Below are positions 45,321-54,724 of a stretch of DNA of 64,000 nucleotides, piece by piece. The notes beneath the pieces were generated by a model. It did not search any database. It saw only the letters and a list, made by a program, of their open reading frames with translations, and was not told the DNA's origin. The translations under genes were made by a program, and so were the position numbers. Source of the stretch: Shewanella sp. MBTL60-112-B2 (lineage in GTDB: Bacteria; Pseudomonadota; Gammaproteobacteria; Enterobacterales; Shewanellaceae); contig NZ_BPFA01000022.1 of NCBI RefSeq assembly GCF_019655055.1, positions 18,237-82,236 of the forward strand. Reading direction: 5' to 3'. Numbering within the stretch: position 1 is the stretch's first letter; every line of letters starts with the position of its first letter.

Positions 45321-45536
45321 AGGTCCTAGGAAAAGCGAAGAAAGGTGCTAGGGAAAGCAAAGACGAACGGCCTGCGGCCTAGGGAACGTGACTGGGTCAC
45401 TTACGGAACGCTACGCTAACAGAAAAGATGGGAAGAGCGTAGTCGGAAGCGGAACATGGTACTGATTTTTGCTCTTCCTCTTCCTAGTAGGGCTTTAGCC
45501 CGTCCTCGCAGCGAAGCGTCCTAGGGCCTAGTACCT
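45321..45536. repeat. Structured fold-back repeat element between atpC and the DsrE-like gene
   Basis: A GC-richer block unlike its surroundings. Its ends are imperfect inverted repeats, AGGTCCTAGG (45321-45330) and CCTAGTACCT (45527-45536), 9 of 10 matching. Inside are GGCC-TGC-GGCC (45369-45379), GTGAC-TGG-GTCAC (45388-45400), GGAAGAGC (45431-45438) with GCTCTTCC (45471-45478), and GGGC-TTTA-GCCC (45490-45501). CCTAGG-type words recur. No reading frame is supported. It looks like a miniature repeat element able to fold extensively as single strand. Confidence 0.6.
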
Positions 45537-45629
45537 TTATGCTTGAACCTAGATTGTGATCTAAGTAAGAACCCTTGGCTAATTTGAGTGTTACCCTCCG
45601 GCATTCATTTATGTCTTGAGAACTTTTCC

Positions 45630-45986
45630 ATGCAACATGTACTGATTATTGTTAATGACGCACCTTATGGTTCAGAAAAGCTATTTAATGCACTTCGCTT
45701 AGCTATACAGCTTAATGAGCAAGATTACTCACCAGTAAGAGTTAGTCTATTTTTATTATCTGATGCGGTAACCGCGGTACTGCCTAAACAGAATCCAATA
45801 GAGGGTTATAACATCCAGCAAATGCTAGAGATTGTGATTGCTCAAAAAGCCCAAGTTAAGTTCTGTGGTTCATGTATGTCTGCTCGTGGACTTACCGAAC
45901 TCAATACGATTGAAGGCTGTGAAATGGCTACAATGGATGATTTGGCTCAATGGGTACTCGTAGCCGATAAAACGATTAGCTTCTAA
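45630..45986 (+). CDS. DsrE family protein
   Basis: A 118-residue cytoplasmic protein of the DsrE/DsrF (YchN-like) fold, related to TusD-type sulfur-relay proteins. It begins MQHVLIIVNDAPYGSEKLFNALRLA, as many YchN/DsrE proteins do. A cysteine pair lies in KFCGSCMSARG (about residues 78-81), a possible persulfide or redox site. The ATG at 45630 is preceded by TTGAGAA; a 14-codon upstream extension is disfavoured. Single gene between the fold-back element and glmU. Confidence 0.8.
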   Translation: MQHVLIIVNDAPYGSEKLFNALRLAIQLNEQDYSPVRVSLFLLSDAVTAVLPKQNPIEGYNIQQMLEIVIAQKAQVKFCGSCMSARGLTELNTIEGCEMATMDDLAQWVLVADKTISF

Positions 45987-46101
45987 TGCTACTCAGTTAC
46001 AAGTCGAGTCGCTTTTAATACCCGTATCGCTTAAAATCAGCACTCAAATATAGATTCTCATTTTCTAACATTAGTTAAAGCATTAGCTAAAGGATATATC
46101 G

Positions 46102-47466
46102 ATGGCACTGAATGTAGTGATTTTGGCCGCAGGCAAGGGAACCCGCATGCGCTCAGATCTTCCTAAAGTTCTTCACCCTATCGCCCATAAGAGCATGGTT
46201 CAGCATGTTATTGATACCGCTCACCAAGTAGGTAGCGATGCTATTCAACTGGTTTATGGTTATGGCGCCGATAAGCTACAAGCAAAACTGGGTGAGCAGC
46301 AACTTAATTGGGTACTTCAAGCCGAGCAGTTAGGCACAGGTCATGCTGTTGCACAAGCAAATAGCCATATTGGCGATGATGACACGGTATTAATTCTTTA
46401 TGGCGATGTGCCACTAATCCAAGCCTCTACCCTTGAATCATTATTAGCTGCCCGTGAAGAAAACGGCTTAGCTATTTTAACGGTTAACCTTCCTAATCCA
46501 ACGGGTTATGGCCGTATCGTACGTGAGCAAGGTAGTGTTGTTGGCATTGTTGAACAAAAAGATGCTAATGCCGAGCAGCTTGCAATTAATGAGGTTAATA
46601 CAGGCATTATGGCGGCACCTGGTAAGCAGTTAAAAGCTTGGTTAGGTCAGTTGTCATCAGATAATGCCCAAGGTGAGTATTACCTTACCGATATAGTGGC
46701 AATGGCACATAACGATGGAGTGGCTATTACTACATCACAGCCTGAATCTGCTATCGAAGTAGAAGGTGCAAACAATCGCGTACAGCTCGCGCAACTAGAG
46801 CGCGCTTACCAAGCTCGCGCGGCTGAAAAGCTTATGCTTGAAGGCGCGAACCTGCGTGATCCTGCTCGTATCGATATTCGTGGTGATGTCACTGTTGGTA
46901 TGGACGTGATGATCGACGTCAATGTTATTATCGAAGGCACTGTAACCATAGGTAATAACGTGACTATTGGTGCAGGCGCGATCCTTATTGATTGTGACAT
47001 TGCTGACAACGCGGTAATTAAGCCATATTCAATTGTTGAGAGCGCTAAAATAGGTGAAGCCGCTAGTGCTGGACCTTTTGCGCGTTTACGCCCTGGCGCT
47101 GAACTTAAAGAAGATGCGCATATTGGCAACTTCGTTGAAATGAAGAAAGCGGTATTAGGTAAAGGCTCTAAAGCGGGTCACTTAGCCTATATTGGCGATG
47201 CGACAATTGGTAGTGGCGTAAACATTGGTGCAGGTACCATTACTTGTAACTATGATGGTGCTAACAAGTTCCAAACCATTATCGAAGACAATGTGTTTGT
47301 TGGTAGTGATACTCAACTAGTAGCGCCAGTAACAATTGGTAAAGGCGCAACCTTAGGTGCTGGTTCAACCATTACCAAAGATGTGGCGGCAAACGAGTTA
47401 GTGATTACTCGTGTTAAACAGCGTCATTTATCTGGTTGGCCGCGACCAGTTAAACTGAAAAAGTAA
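46102..47466 (+). CDS. glmU: Bifunctional GlmU: UDP-GlcNAc pyrophosphorylase / GlcN-1-P acetyltransferase
   Basis: Makes UDP-GlcNAc for peptidoglycan and lipopolysaccharide. 454 residues (E. coli 456). The N-terminal uridyltransferase has [19 protein letters not shown] at residues 7-25, QLGTGHA and YGDVPLI. The C-terminal left-handed beta-helix (from about 250) shows hexapeptide repeats ([20 protein letters not shown]) and the acetyltransferase histidine region [15 protein letters not shown] precedes the ATG. glmS lies 3.4 kb downstream beyond a siderophore receptor, an interrupted version of the usual glmU-glmS pairing. Confidence 0.98.
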   Translation: MALNVVILAAGKGTRMRSDLPKVLHPIAHKSMVQHVIDTAHQVGSDAIQLVYGYGADKLQAKLGEQQLNWVLQAEQLGTGHAVAQANSHIGDDDTVLILYGDVPLIQASTLESLLAAREENGLAILTVNLPNPTGYGRIVREQGSVVGIVEQKDANAEQLAINEVNTGIMAAPGKQLKAWLGQLSSDNAQGEYYLTDIVAMAHNDGVAITTSQPESAIEVEGANNRVQLAQLERAYQARAAEKLMLEGANLRDPARIDIRGDVTVGMDVMIDVNVIIEGTVTIGNNVTIGAGAILIDCDIADNAVIKPYSIVESAKIGEAASAGPFARLRPGAELKEDAHIGNFVEMKKAVLGKGSKAGHLAYIGDATIGSGVNIGAGTITCNYDGANKFQTIIEDNVFVGSDTQLVAPVTIGKGATLGAGSTITKDVAANELVITRVKQRHLSGWPRPVKLKK

Positions 47467-47480
47467 CGACTAGATACTTT

Positions 47481-47511
47481 AAAAAAAGCGGCTATTAAGC
47501 CGCTTTTTTTG
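47481..47511 (+). terminator. Terminator after glmU
   Basis: AGCGGCT (47487-47493), loop ATTA, AGCCGCT (47498-47504), flanked by A7 and T7 runs. Confidence 0.94.
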
Positions 47512-47674
47512 CTTTTTATGTAGTCAGCTATAGCTATGTTCTGCTTAAATTTTTCGAGTACATTATAGTCAGCTTCTAGGTTACTTCTTGATACATTTGT
47601 GGTTATAAATGTTTATTATCTATGGTAATTTTGAAGTGCGTCACTCACCACTGTAAAGAAGTGTAAAGAAACTT

Positions 47675-47695
47675 AAATAAAAATAGTTCTCATTT
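47675..47695 (+). promoter_or_regulatory. Possible Fur box before the siderophore receptor
   Basis: The 21-bp stretch, AAATAAAAATAG followed by TTCTCATTT, resembles the Shewanella Fur motif (about 14 of 21 positions by hand alignment). It lies about 50 bp before the receptor start. Weak alone, but the gene class makes iron control likely. Confidence 0.4.
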
Positions 47696-47743
47696 ATATT
47701 GCGACTCAAATATTACATTCATGTTTCATTGTTGGGGTTGGAT

Positions 47744-49876
47744 ATGTCTGTCGGGACGTCATTTAAGTTTTCTCGCGTTGGCTTAGCAATTGTTGCTGCA
47801 CTCGCTTCATCATCAGTTTTGGCTGAAGATGCAAGTGTTGGATCTACCATTGTGGCAGAGCCGAATATTGAGCGTATCAGCGTTATGGGTCGTAGTTTTA
47901 ACGACTACAACGCAGGCTCATCTTCAGGTGCAATGCGTGGTGATATCGACATCTTAGACACGCCTCAATCTGTCACAGTTATCCCTGATTTTGTTACTGA
48001 CGAGCAGTTAGCAACTAACCTTTCAGAAGTATTGGTTAACGATTCTAGTGTTACTGGCGGCTCTGAAAAGTGGAACCGTCAAGTATTCAACATTCGTGGT
48101 TTTGAACTTTCTTCAGGTTCTGGTTTCTTGATTAATGGTCAGCAGCAGTGGTCTCACTATGTACAGCCAATTGAAACTCTGCAGCAAGTTGAAGTGTTAA
48201 AAGGTCCATCTAGCATGCTTTATGGCCAGTCAGGCCCTGGCGGACTGATCAACATGGTGACTAAGAAGCCAACCTACGAGACTATGCTTGATATCGGTTT
48301 CGACACCGATGAGCACGGTTCAACACGTTTTCAGCTAGATGCGGGTGGTAGCTTAAACGAAGCTGAGACGATTCGTTACCGTACTGTGCTAGTTAAGCAA
48401 GACACAACTTATTGGCGTGAATACCAAGATGGCACTAATCAGGAGCGTGATCGCTGGTTGGGCTACTTGAACCTAGAGTTTGATATTACTGATGACTTAA
48501 TGTTGTCGCTTAAATATGATCATACGCAAGATAAGACTGGCATCGACCGTGGTGGTTGGTTAGACAGCAGCGGTGACTTGATTGGTGGCCGCGATATCAT
48601 CTGGGATCAACCTTGGGCGTTTACCGATAACACCATTTCTAATCTTGGTGCAGAGCTAACTTATCACCTGTCTGATGACTGGAAGGTTAAGGCCGGTTAT
48701 AACGATCAGCAGTTTAATCGCCAACGTCTGGACTCTTCTCCATCATTGATCAGTGGTTCTGAAGATCCATTTACCGATGGTTATTACGTTAGCCCATTTG
48801 ATCGCCATGATGATTGGCAGCATAAAACTGGTTTTGTTGATTTCACTGGTAACTTCTACACAGGTGATATTGAGCATCAACTGCTAATCGGCGCTAATAT
48901 GCTAGATTACTATTATGGTCAGTTAAAAGAGTCTGGCGACAAGAATCAAGTGGTGATGCCGGGTCAACCAATGCCTAAACCAGATCTTGATTACAATCGT
49001 GATGAAACTAAATATGAAAGTGAGTACAAGCATTACGGCTTCTACGTCCAAGACTTAGTTTCTATCACTGATGAGTGGCAAGTACTCGCTGGCGTGCGTT
49101 ACGACGAGCAGAAGAAAGACGGTGCCGGTAACAACAGTTATGCAGTATCACCTAAGTTTGGCGTTATCTACTCACCAGCAGACAACGGTAGCATCTACGT
49201 TAACTACTCTAAGAGCTTCACACCTCAAGGGATAGTAAACAACATTGATGATGTTAATGATGGAAAGAACTTAGATCCTGAGTACGGCGAGCAATATGAA
49301 GTTGGTACTAAGTGGGAACTGTTTGACGGTAGCTTACTATTAACCGGTGCGGTTTTTGATATTACAGTATCAAATGTGACGGTAACCGAAGAAATTGAAG
49401 GTAGCAGCCAAACTATTACAACTCAGTCTGGTGAACAGCGTCATAAAGGTTTTGAAATGGGCGCTCAAGGTCAAGTTAGCGATAGCTGGTTTATGACGGG
49501 CTCTATGATGTACCTAGATGCAGAGTATCTTCGTCCTGAAACTGATAGCTTAAATGGCAAGACGCCAGTTGATGCACCAGAGTGGTCAGCAAACGTATGG
49601 ACGCGTTACGAGATGACCGATGATTTAGCGCTTAACTTCGGTGCCATCTATGTGGGTGAGCGTTTTGCGAATACTAGTAACAGCATTAGTAAAGACGGTT
49701 ATGTGCGATTCGATATGGGCGCGGCATACACTATGGACGTAATGGGTAGTGATGTCAGCGTACGTGTTAACGTTAAAAACCTATTTGATACTGATTACTT
49801 AGCTGGTGGTACTAATACTGATGTGACTGTTGGTGAAGGACGTCACTTTAGCCTAGCACTGGAAGCTAAGTTCTAA
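47744..49876 (+). CDS. TonB-dependent siderophore receptor
   Basis: Outer-membrane ferric-siderophore receptor, 710 residues from the ATG at 47744 (GGGGTTGG upstream); a 15-codon TTG extension is rejected because it would bury the signal peptide. The signal peptide ends near SVLA|ED. A TonB-box-like ERISVMGR follows, then a plug domain (about 50-170) with DTPQSVTVIP, FNIRGFE, VEVLKGPSSMLYGQSGPGGLINMVTKKP (in parts), and a 22-strand barrel ending in phenylalanine (ALEAKF). The pattern resembles hydroxamate or catecholate receptors such as FhuA/FpvA, but the ligand is not readable. A terminator follows. Confidence 0.92.
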   Translation: MSVGTSFKFSRVGLAIVAALASSSVLAEDASVGSTIVAEPNIERISVMGRSFNDYNAGSSSGAMRGDIDILDTPQSVTVIPDFVTDEQLATNLSEVLVNDSSVTGGSEKWNRQVFNIRGFELSSGSGFLINGQQQWSHYVQPIETLQQVEVLKGPSSMLYGQSGPGGLINMVTKKPTYETMLDIGFDTDEHGSTRFQLDAGGSLNEAETIRYRTVLVKQDTTYWREYQDGTNQERDRWLGYLNLEFDITDDLMLSLKYDHTQDKTGIDRGGWLDSSGDLIGGRDIIWDQPWAFTDNTISNLGAELTYHLSDDWKVKAGYNDQQFNRQRLDSSPSLISGSEDPFTDGYYVSPFDRHDDWQHKTGFVDFTGNFYTGDIEHQLLIGANMLDYYYGQLKESGDKNQVVMPGQPMPKPDLDYNRDETKYESEYKHYGFYVQDLVSITDEWQVLAGVRYDEQKKDGAGNNSYAVSPKFGVIYSPADNGSIYVNYSKSFTPQGIVNNIDDVNDGKNLDPEYGEQYEVGTKWELFDGSLLLTGAVFDITVSNVTVTEEIEGSSQTITTQSGEQRHKGFEMGAQGQVSDSWFMTGSMMYLDAEYLRPETDSLNGKTPVDAPEWSANVWTRYEMTDDLALNFGAIYVGERFANTSNSISKDGYVRFDMGAAYTMDVMGSDVSVRVNVKNLFDTDYLAGGTNTDVTVGEGRHFSLALEAKF

Positions 49877-49907
49877 TCTAATACAGGTTATTAACTGAAA
49901 TAAAGTA

Positions 49908-49938
49908 TTAAAGCCTCAACCTCTGGTTGGGGCTTTTT
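49908..49938 (+). terminator. Terminator after the siderophore receptor
   Basis: AAGCCTCAACC pairs with GGTTGGGGCTT around TCT, with one G-T pair, followed by T6. Confidence 0.9.
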
Positions 49939-49988
49939 TGTATCTAACCACCAGCTTTTTAACTTTTGAATAGAATCAAAACTGGTAA

Positions 49989-50040
49989 TTAAGTTTCGTT
50001 TTACTATAATACTTCTTTCGAAACGAAACTTAACGAAAGG
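49989..50040. promoter_or_regulatory. Operator/promoter of the DeoR-type regulator
   Basis: TTAAGTTTCGTTT (49989-50001) and AAACGAAACTTAA (50021-50033) form a perfect 13-bp inverted repeat around a TATAAT -10-like box (50005-50010). Additional CTTTCG words occur at 50015-50020 and, inverted, at 50034-50039. CTTTCGTTTC-type words are the known recognition sequence of DeoR-family members such as AgaR, so this is probably an autoregulatory operator. Confidence 0.65.
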
Positions 50041-50044
50041 TTTT

Positions 50045-50815
50045 ATGAACAAACGAAACACTCAACAGCGACGCCACAGCATTATTAGCCTGCTTAATCA
50101 GCAAGGCGAGGTGAGTGTTGAGGAGTTATCCTTACGTTTCGAAACCTCCGAAGTGACTATTCGTAAAGACTTAGCCACCTTGGAAAAAACAGGTCTATTG
50201 TTACGTCGTTACGGTGGAGCGGTTGCCGTGCCTGATGAGGTCACGCAGCAGTTTTCTGCCAAAATAGCTCCGAATAAATTATCTATCGCCAAGGCCGCCG
50301 CCGAACTGATTAATGATCACAATCGCATCATTATCGACAGTGGCAGCACTACCTCAGGCTTAATCGGCGAGCTTAATAACAAGCGCGGCCTATTAGTGAT
50401 GACCAACTCACTCGCACTGGCTAACGCAATTCATGATCTTGAAAACGAGCCGACCTTATTAATGACTGGTGGTACCTGGGACCCCCATTCTGAGTCCTTC
50501 CAAGGTCAGATTGCCGAGCAAGTGCTACGCTCATACAACTTTGACCAGCTGTTTATTGGTGCAGACGGTATCGACCTTGAACGTGGCACCACCACCTTCA
50601 ACGAGCTCACCGGTCTAAGTAAGGTCATGGCGGAAGTGTCTCGTGAAGTAGTGGTGATGCTTGAGTCGGAAAAACTGGGCAGACGCATTCCAAACTTAGA
50701 GCTGCCTTGGAGCAAGATTAGTGTGCTGGTAACAGACGATAAGTTGCCTAGCGAAGCACTAGAGACAATTTCTAACCATGGGGTGCGCGTCATTCTTGCG
50801 CCCTATGCTGGGTAA
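50045..50815 (+). CDS. glmR: DeoR family transcriptional regulator (GlmR-like)
   Basis: 256-residue DeoR-type repressor. The N-terminal winged helix has RRHSIISLLNQQGEVSVEELSLRFETSEVTIRKDLATLEKTGLL (in parts) with the DeoR signature. The C-terminal sugar-phosphate sensor has IDSGSTTSGLI near 98, NSLALANAI, and FIGADGIDLERGTTTF near 175. Its position directly before glmS matches Pseudomonas glmR, which controls amino-sugar genes. The ligand is likely an amino-sugar phosphate. The name is by synteny and family, not proven. Confidence 0.85.
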   Translation: MNKRNTQQRRHSIISLLNQQGEVSVEELSLRFETSEVTIRKDLATLEKTGLLLRRYGGAVAVPDEVTQQFSAKIAPNKLSIAKAAAELINDHNRIIIDSGSTTSGLIGELNNKRGLLVMTNSLALANAIHDLENEPTLLMTGGTWDPHSESFQGQIAEQVLRSYNFDQLFIGADGIDLERGTTTFNELTGLSKVMAEVSREVVVMLESEKLGRRIPNLELPWSKISVLVTDDKLPSEALETISNHGVRVILAPYAG

Positions 50816-50908
50816 CGATAACAAGCAAACAGCTTGATAAAATTATCTACTTTCAAATTCAATTTTTAACTTTAAATTTAACTCTCATAGAGAGTCTAGG
50901 TAACTAAT

Positions 50909-52738
50909 ATGTGTGGAATCGTTGGCGCAGTAGCGCAAAGAGATGTAGCTGAAATCCTTGTTGAAGGTTTAAGACGTCTAGAATACCGTGGTTATGATTC
51001 AGCGGGTGTAGCGGTACTTAATAACGGTGAGTTAAACAGAACTCGCCGTGTAGGTAAGGTACAAGAACTGTCTGCTGCGCTTGATGCTGCACCTTTAGCT
51101 GGTGGTACCGGTATCGCTCACACGCGTTGGGCAACTCACGGTGAGCCAAGTGAGCGTAATGCTCACCCGCACCAGTCTGAAGGCAATATTGCGGTAGTGC
51201 ATAACGGTATTATCGAAAACCACAATAAACTACGTGAGATGCTTAAAGGCTTAGGTTATAGCTTTGCGTCAGACACTGACACTGAGGTTATCTGTCACTT
51301 AGTACACCACGAGTTAAAGACTCATGACACACTGCTTGCTGCAGTTCAAGCAACGGTAAAGCAACTTGAAGGTGCTTACGGCACAGTGGTAATCGACCGT
51401 ACTGATAGCGAACGCATGATAGTGGCTCGCTCTGGTAGCCCACTGGTTATCGGTTATGGCCTTGGCGAAAACTTTGTTGCCTCTGATCAACTAGCGCTAC
51501 TACCCGTTACTCGTTCATTCGCTTTCTTAGAAGAAGGTGATGTGGCGGAAGTGACTCGCCGTGAAGTAAATATTTTTGATGTTGATGGCAATCCGGTTGA
51601 GCGTGAAGTCAAAGAATCTGAAGTGACTCATGACGCTGGTGACAAAGGTGAATACCGTCACTACATGCTAAAAGAGATCTACGAGCAGCCAACAGCAATC
51701 GCACGCACGCTTGAAGGCCGTATTGCGGGTGGTAAAGTGTTAGATACTGCTTTTGGTGATAATGCTGCTGAGTTCTTAAAAGACATTAAGCACGTACAGA
51801 TCATCGCTTGTGGTACTAGCTACCATGCCGGTATGGCTGCGCGCTACTGGTTAGAAGATTGGGCGGGCGTGTCTTGTAATGTTGAAATCGCATCAGAGTT
51901 CCGTTACCGCAAGTCGCACCTGTTCCCAAATAGTCTGTTAGTCACAATTTCACAATCTGGTGAAACTGCCGATACGTTAGCGGCAATGCGTTTAGCCAAA
52001 GAGATGGGCTACAAAGCAACGCTGACGATTTGTAATGCTCCGGGCTCGTCACTAGTACGTGAATCAGATATGGCTTACATGATGAAAGCCGGGGCTGAAA
52101 TTGGTGTAGCTTCGACTAAAGCCTTTACTGTGCAGTTAGCGGGTCTATTAATGCTAACATCGGCTATCGGTCGTTATAACGGCATGTCTGATGAAATGCA
52201 GGCTGAGATCAGCCAAAGCTTACTTTCAATGCCTGCTAAAGTTGAGCAAGCATTAGGCCTAGATGATGCTATCGCAGAGCTCGCTGAAGACTTTGCCGAT
52301 AAGCATCACGCACTATTTTTAGGTCGTGGCGATCAATACCCTATCGCGATGGAAGGTGCACTTAAACTTAAAGAGATCTCTTATATTCACGCAGAAGCGT
52401 ATGCATCTGGTGAACTTAAGCACGGTCCACTAGCGCTTATCGATGCCGATATGCCAGTTATTGTGGTTGCACCTAATAACGAATTGCTAGAGAAGCTAAA
52501 GTCTAATGTCGAAGAAGTTCGTGCACGTGGTGGCTTGATGTATGTATTTGCTGATAAGGACGCAGAGTTTGAGTCGGATGACACCATGAAGGTGATCCCT
52601 GTTCCTCATTGTGATGAGTTTATGGCACCGCTAATTTATACCATCCCACTACAATTGCTTTCTTATCATGTAGCCTTGATTAAAGGTACTGATGTTGACC
52701 AACCACGTAACTTGGCTAAGTCAGTTACCGTTGAATAA
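50909..52738 (+). CDS. glmS: Glutamine--fructose-6-phosphate aminotransferase GlmS
   Basis: Converts fructose-6-phosphate and glutamine to glucosamine-6-phosphate, the entry to amino-sugar synthesis. 609 residues, the E. coli length. The N-terminal nucleophile cysteine is residue 2 ([17 protein letters not shown]). The glutaminase segment [18 protein letters not shown] follows, two SIS sugar-isomerase domains fill about 290-600, and the C-terminus is [12 protein letters not shown], as in the family. It starts 93 bp after the regulator. No glmS ribozyme-like structure was seen. Confidence 0.98.
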   Translation: MCGIVGAVAQRDVAEILVEGLRRLEYRGYDSAGVAVLNNGELNRTRRVGKVQELSAALDAAPLAGGTGIAHTRWATHGEPSERNAHPHQSEGNIAVVHNGIIENHNKLREMLKGLGYSFASDTDTEVICHLVHHELKTHDTLLAAVQATVKQLEGAYGTVVIDRTDSERMIVARSGSPLVIGYGLGENFVASDQLALLPVTRSFAFLEEGDVAEVTRREVNIFDVDGNPVEREVKESEVTHDAGDKGEYRHYMLKEIYEQPTAIARTLEGRIAGGKVLDTAFGDNAAEFLKDIKHVQIIACGTSYHAGMAARYWLEDWAGVSCNVEIASEFRYRKSHLFPNSLLVTISQSGETADTLAAMRLAKEMGYKATLTICNAPGSSLVRESDMAYMMKAGAEIGVASTKAFTVQLAGLLMLTSAIGRYNGMSDEMQAEISQSLLSMPAKVEQALGLDDAIAELAEDFADKHHALFLGRGDQYPIAMEGALKLKEISYIHAEAYASGELKHGPLALIDADMPVIVVAPNNELLEKLKSNVEEVRARGGLMYVFADKDAEFESDDTMKVIPVPHCDEFMAPLIYTIPLQLLSYHVALIKGTDVDQPRNLAKSVTVE

Positions 52739-52766
52739 GTAATAGTTTAGCAATGCGTTAAATAAT

Positions 52767-52790
52767 AAACGGCTACCTAGGTAGCCGTTT
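52767..52790. terminator. Palindromic terminator-like site after glmS
   Basis: A 24-bp perfect palindrome: AAACGGCTAC, CTAG, GTAGCCGTTT. The T run is short, so termination strength is uncertain. Confidence 0.6.
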
Positions 52791-52910
52791 CTATATTTAA
52801 TCCGTTAAGCCGATAATTGTTTAAAACTTATTAAACAGAACCGCTTACTAATAAAATATAATCTATATAAACGCTAATCACTTATATCCTTGTTAGCGTT
52901 AGATAATGAT

Positions 52911-53954
52911 TTACTCTTTACCGTAAACGTTGTTCTCTTGCTCTTGCACACGAATAAACGTAGTACGCTTAGTTAGCTCTTTTAGAGACGCTGCACCAAC
53001 ATAGGTACAAGTTGAGCGTACGCCACCCATAATGTCGTTAATGGTGTTATCCACGCTACCTTTAAATGGTAGTAATACAGTCTTGCCTTCTGCGGCGCGG
53101 TACTTAGCAACACCACCAGAGTGTTTGTCCATTGCTGATTGTGATGACATACCGTAGAACTTAACCATGGTTTTGCCATCTTGTTCAATCACTTCCCCAC
53201 CGCTTTCTTCATGGCCTGCAAGCATACCGCCAAGCATAACGAAGTCAGCGCCGCCACCGAAGGCTTTTGCTACGTCACCGGCACAGCTACAACCACCGTC
53301 ACCAATGATTTGACCACCTAAACCATGTGCAGCATCGGCACATTCGATAATGGCTGAAAGCTGTGGATAGCCAACACCCGTCTTAACGCGAGTGGTACAT
53401 ACAGAGCCTGGGCCAATACCCACTTTAACGATATCTGCGCCAGCAATAATAAGCTCTTCAACCATGTCACCAGTAACCACGTTACCAGCGCTGATCACTT
53501 TCATCGGGTGTGCTTCTCTTACTTTGCGAACGTAATCCACTAGGTGCTCTGAATAGCCGTTAGCAATGTCGATACAGATGAAATTAAGATCTTCTGACAG
53601 TGCTAAAATTTCACTAAGTTTAATGAAGTCGGTGTCAGAGGTGCCGCTTGAAACCATAACATGCTGTAGTACATCAGCACTCTGGTTAGCAACAAATTCA
53701 CCCCACTGCTCGACACTATAGTGCTTATGCACTGCGGTCATTACATTGTGCTGGGCTAGGCTAGCCGCCATTTCGAAGCTCGCGACAGAATCCATGTTGG
53801 CGGCAATAATAGGCACGCCAGACCAGGTCTTGCCACTATGCTTAAAAGTAAATTGACGATTTAAGTCTACTTGAGAACGGCTCTTTAACGTTGAACGTTT
53901 AGGTCGGATAAGAACATCTTTGAAACCTAACTTTAAATCTTGTTCAATACGCAT
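52911..53954 (-). CDS. guaC: GMP reductase GuaC
   Basis: NADPH-dependent conversion of GMP to IMP, balancing purine pools. 347 residues, exactly the E. coli length. The TIM barrel begins [21 protein letters not shown]. The catalytic cysteine lies in [19 protein letters not shown] near 186, preceded by ADIVKVG, and the flap region includes GMSSQSAM. It is a single gene; its promoter is followed at once by a terminator-like hairpin (54051-54085). Confidence 0.97.
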   Translation of the reverse strand: MRIEQDLKLGFKDVLIRPKRSTLKSRSQVDLNRQFTFKHSGKTWSGVPIIAANMDSVASFEMAASLAQHNVMTAVHKHYSVEQWGEFVANQSADVLQHVMVSSGTSDTDFIKLSEILALSEDLNFICIDIANGYSEHLVDYVRKVREAHPMKVISAGNVVTGDMVEELIIAGADIVKVGIGPGSVCTTRVKTGVGYPQLSAIIECADAAHGLGGQIIGDGGCSCAGDVAKAFGGGADFVMLGGMLAGHEESGGEVIEQDGKTMVKFYGMSSQSAMDKHSGGVAKYRAAEGKTVLLPFKGSVDNTINDIMGGVRSTCTYVGAASLKELTKRTTFIRVQEQENNVYGKE

Positions 53955-54050
53955 AGTTTATTCCTCACATGGATTTTGCGCGCAGCAAAACCGCCGATAA
54001 AACAATATTTCATCGGATATTAAGTTAATTCCTGAGTTTATTTCAGGCAC

Positions 54051-54117
54051 AAAAAAACCGGAACGTTTGTGGACGCTCCGGTTTTAGGCATTATAGGAAC
54101 AGATTTTTTATTAGCAA
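54051..54117 (-). promoter_or_regulatory. guaC promoter with immediately downstream terminator-like hairpin
   Basis: On the minus strand: -35 TTGCTA (54117-54112), 16-base spacer, -10 TATAAT (54095-54090). Transcription should begin near 54083-54085, inside the hairpin AAAACCGGAGCG, eight-base loop, CGTTCCGGTTTT (54085-54054), which ends in a run of seven T. The leader would thus open with a terminator-like structure 100 nt before the guaC start. It could instead end a transcript from the upstream 93-residue gene. Confidence 0.6.
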
Positions 54118-54264
54118 GTTCTCAAATTAAAACAATCATTTCTCAAAAACGCATGGTTAATGCGTGGTTATCGAGAGTTTGATTTTGTGTTTCAATATAA
54201 GCTGGCACTGTTAAAGCTGGTCATATTTATATTATAAGTTTTCCATGCTTATATTATTACTATC

Positions 54265-54546
54265 CTAGACTTTACTTTCTTTAGCACCCTTCTCTTTAAA
54301 CACTTTCATATCGAAATTATCTAGCAATAACAAAGTGTCTGCTATAGCCGACTTGAGTTTGGCTGCTGGTGGGTAGTTGAGTTTTTTTGTTTGCTTTAGA
54401 GATTCTCTGCGGGTGATAAACTCTAACATTGTCTCGAGGTTGTCTGGGCAGTTAATATCGAGTTCCGGGAGTTTTTTGCTGGATGCGTTGTTATAGATCT
54501 CAAACTCTTGCTGCAGGTATTCTTGAGCTTCTCTTATTCTTTCCAT
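54265..54546 (-). CDS. Hypothetical protein (93 residues)
   Basis: Not recognised. A short, charged, probably helical cytoplasmic protein (MERIREAQEYLQQEFEIYN at the start), without signal peptide, membrane helix or known motif. GAGGCG lies nine bases before the ATG. It stands between pstB and guaC on the minus strand, with 310 bp to guaC and 178 bp from pstB, so it is probably independent. It occupies the place where phoU follows pstB in many genomes but does not resemble PhoU. Confidence 0.5.
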   Translation of the reverse strand: MERIREAQEYLQQEFEIYNNASSKKLPELDINCPDNLETMLEFITRRESLKQTKKLNYPPAAKLKSAIADTLLLLDNFDMKVFKEKGAKESKV

Positions 54547-54724
54547 GTACGAGCGCCTCTTTAATCAATAAATCTATCTACCGAAGCTATCTTAATAATG
54601 CAGCTTAAACAAGCTCATGGCGAAAAGTCAGTATTTTAAATGGTGAGCGCGATCGATAACCTTGCTCTTATGTACTATAGGTAGATAAAGAAACGCTCAC
54701 TGTTTAGAGTGAGCGTCATCTTGA

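Noticed and set aside
45300..45629. CRISPR array in the repeat-rich gap after atpC
   Set aside because: Repeated words are not evenly spaced and there are no uniform repeat-spacer units or cas genes.
50816..50908. glmS ribozyme or riboswitch before glmS
   Set aside because: The gap is only 93 bp, AT-rich and lacks the required structure; the ribozyme is mainly a Gram-positive feature.
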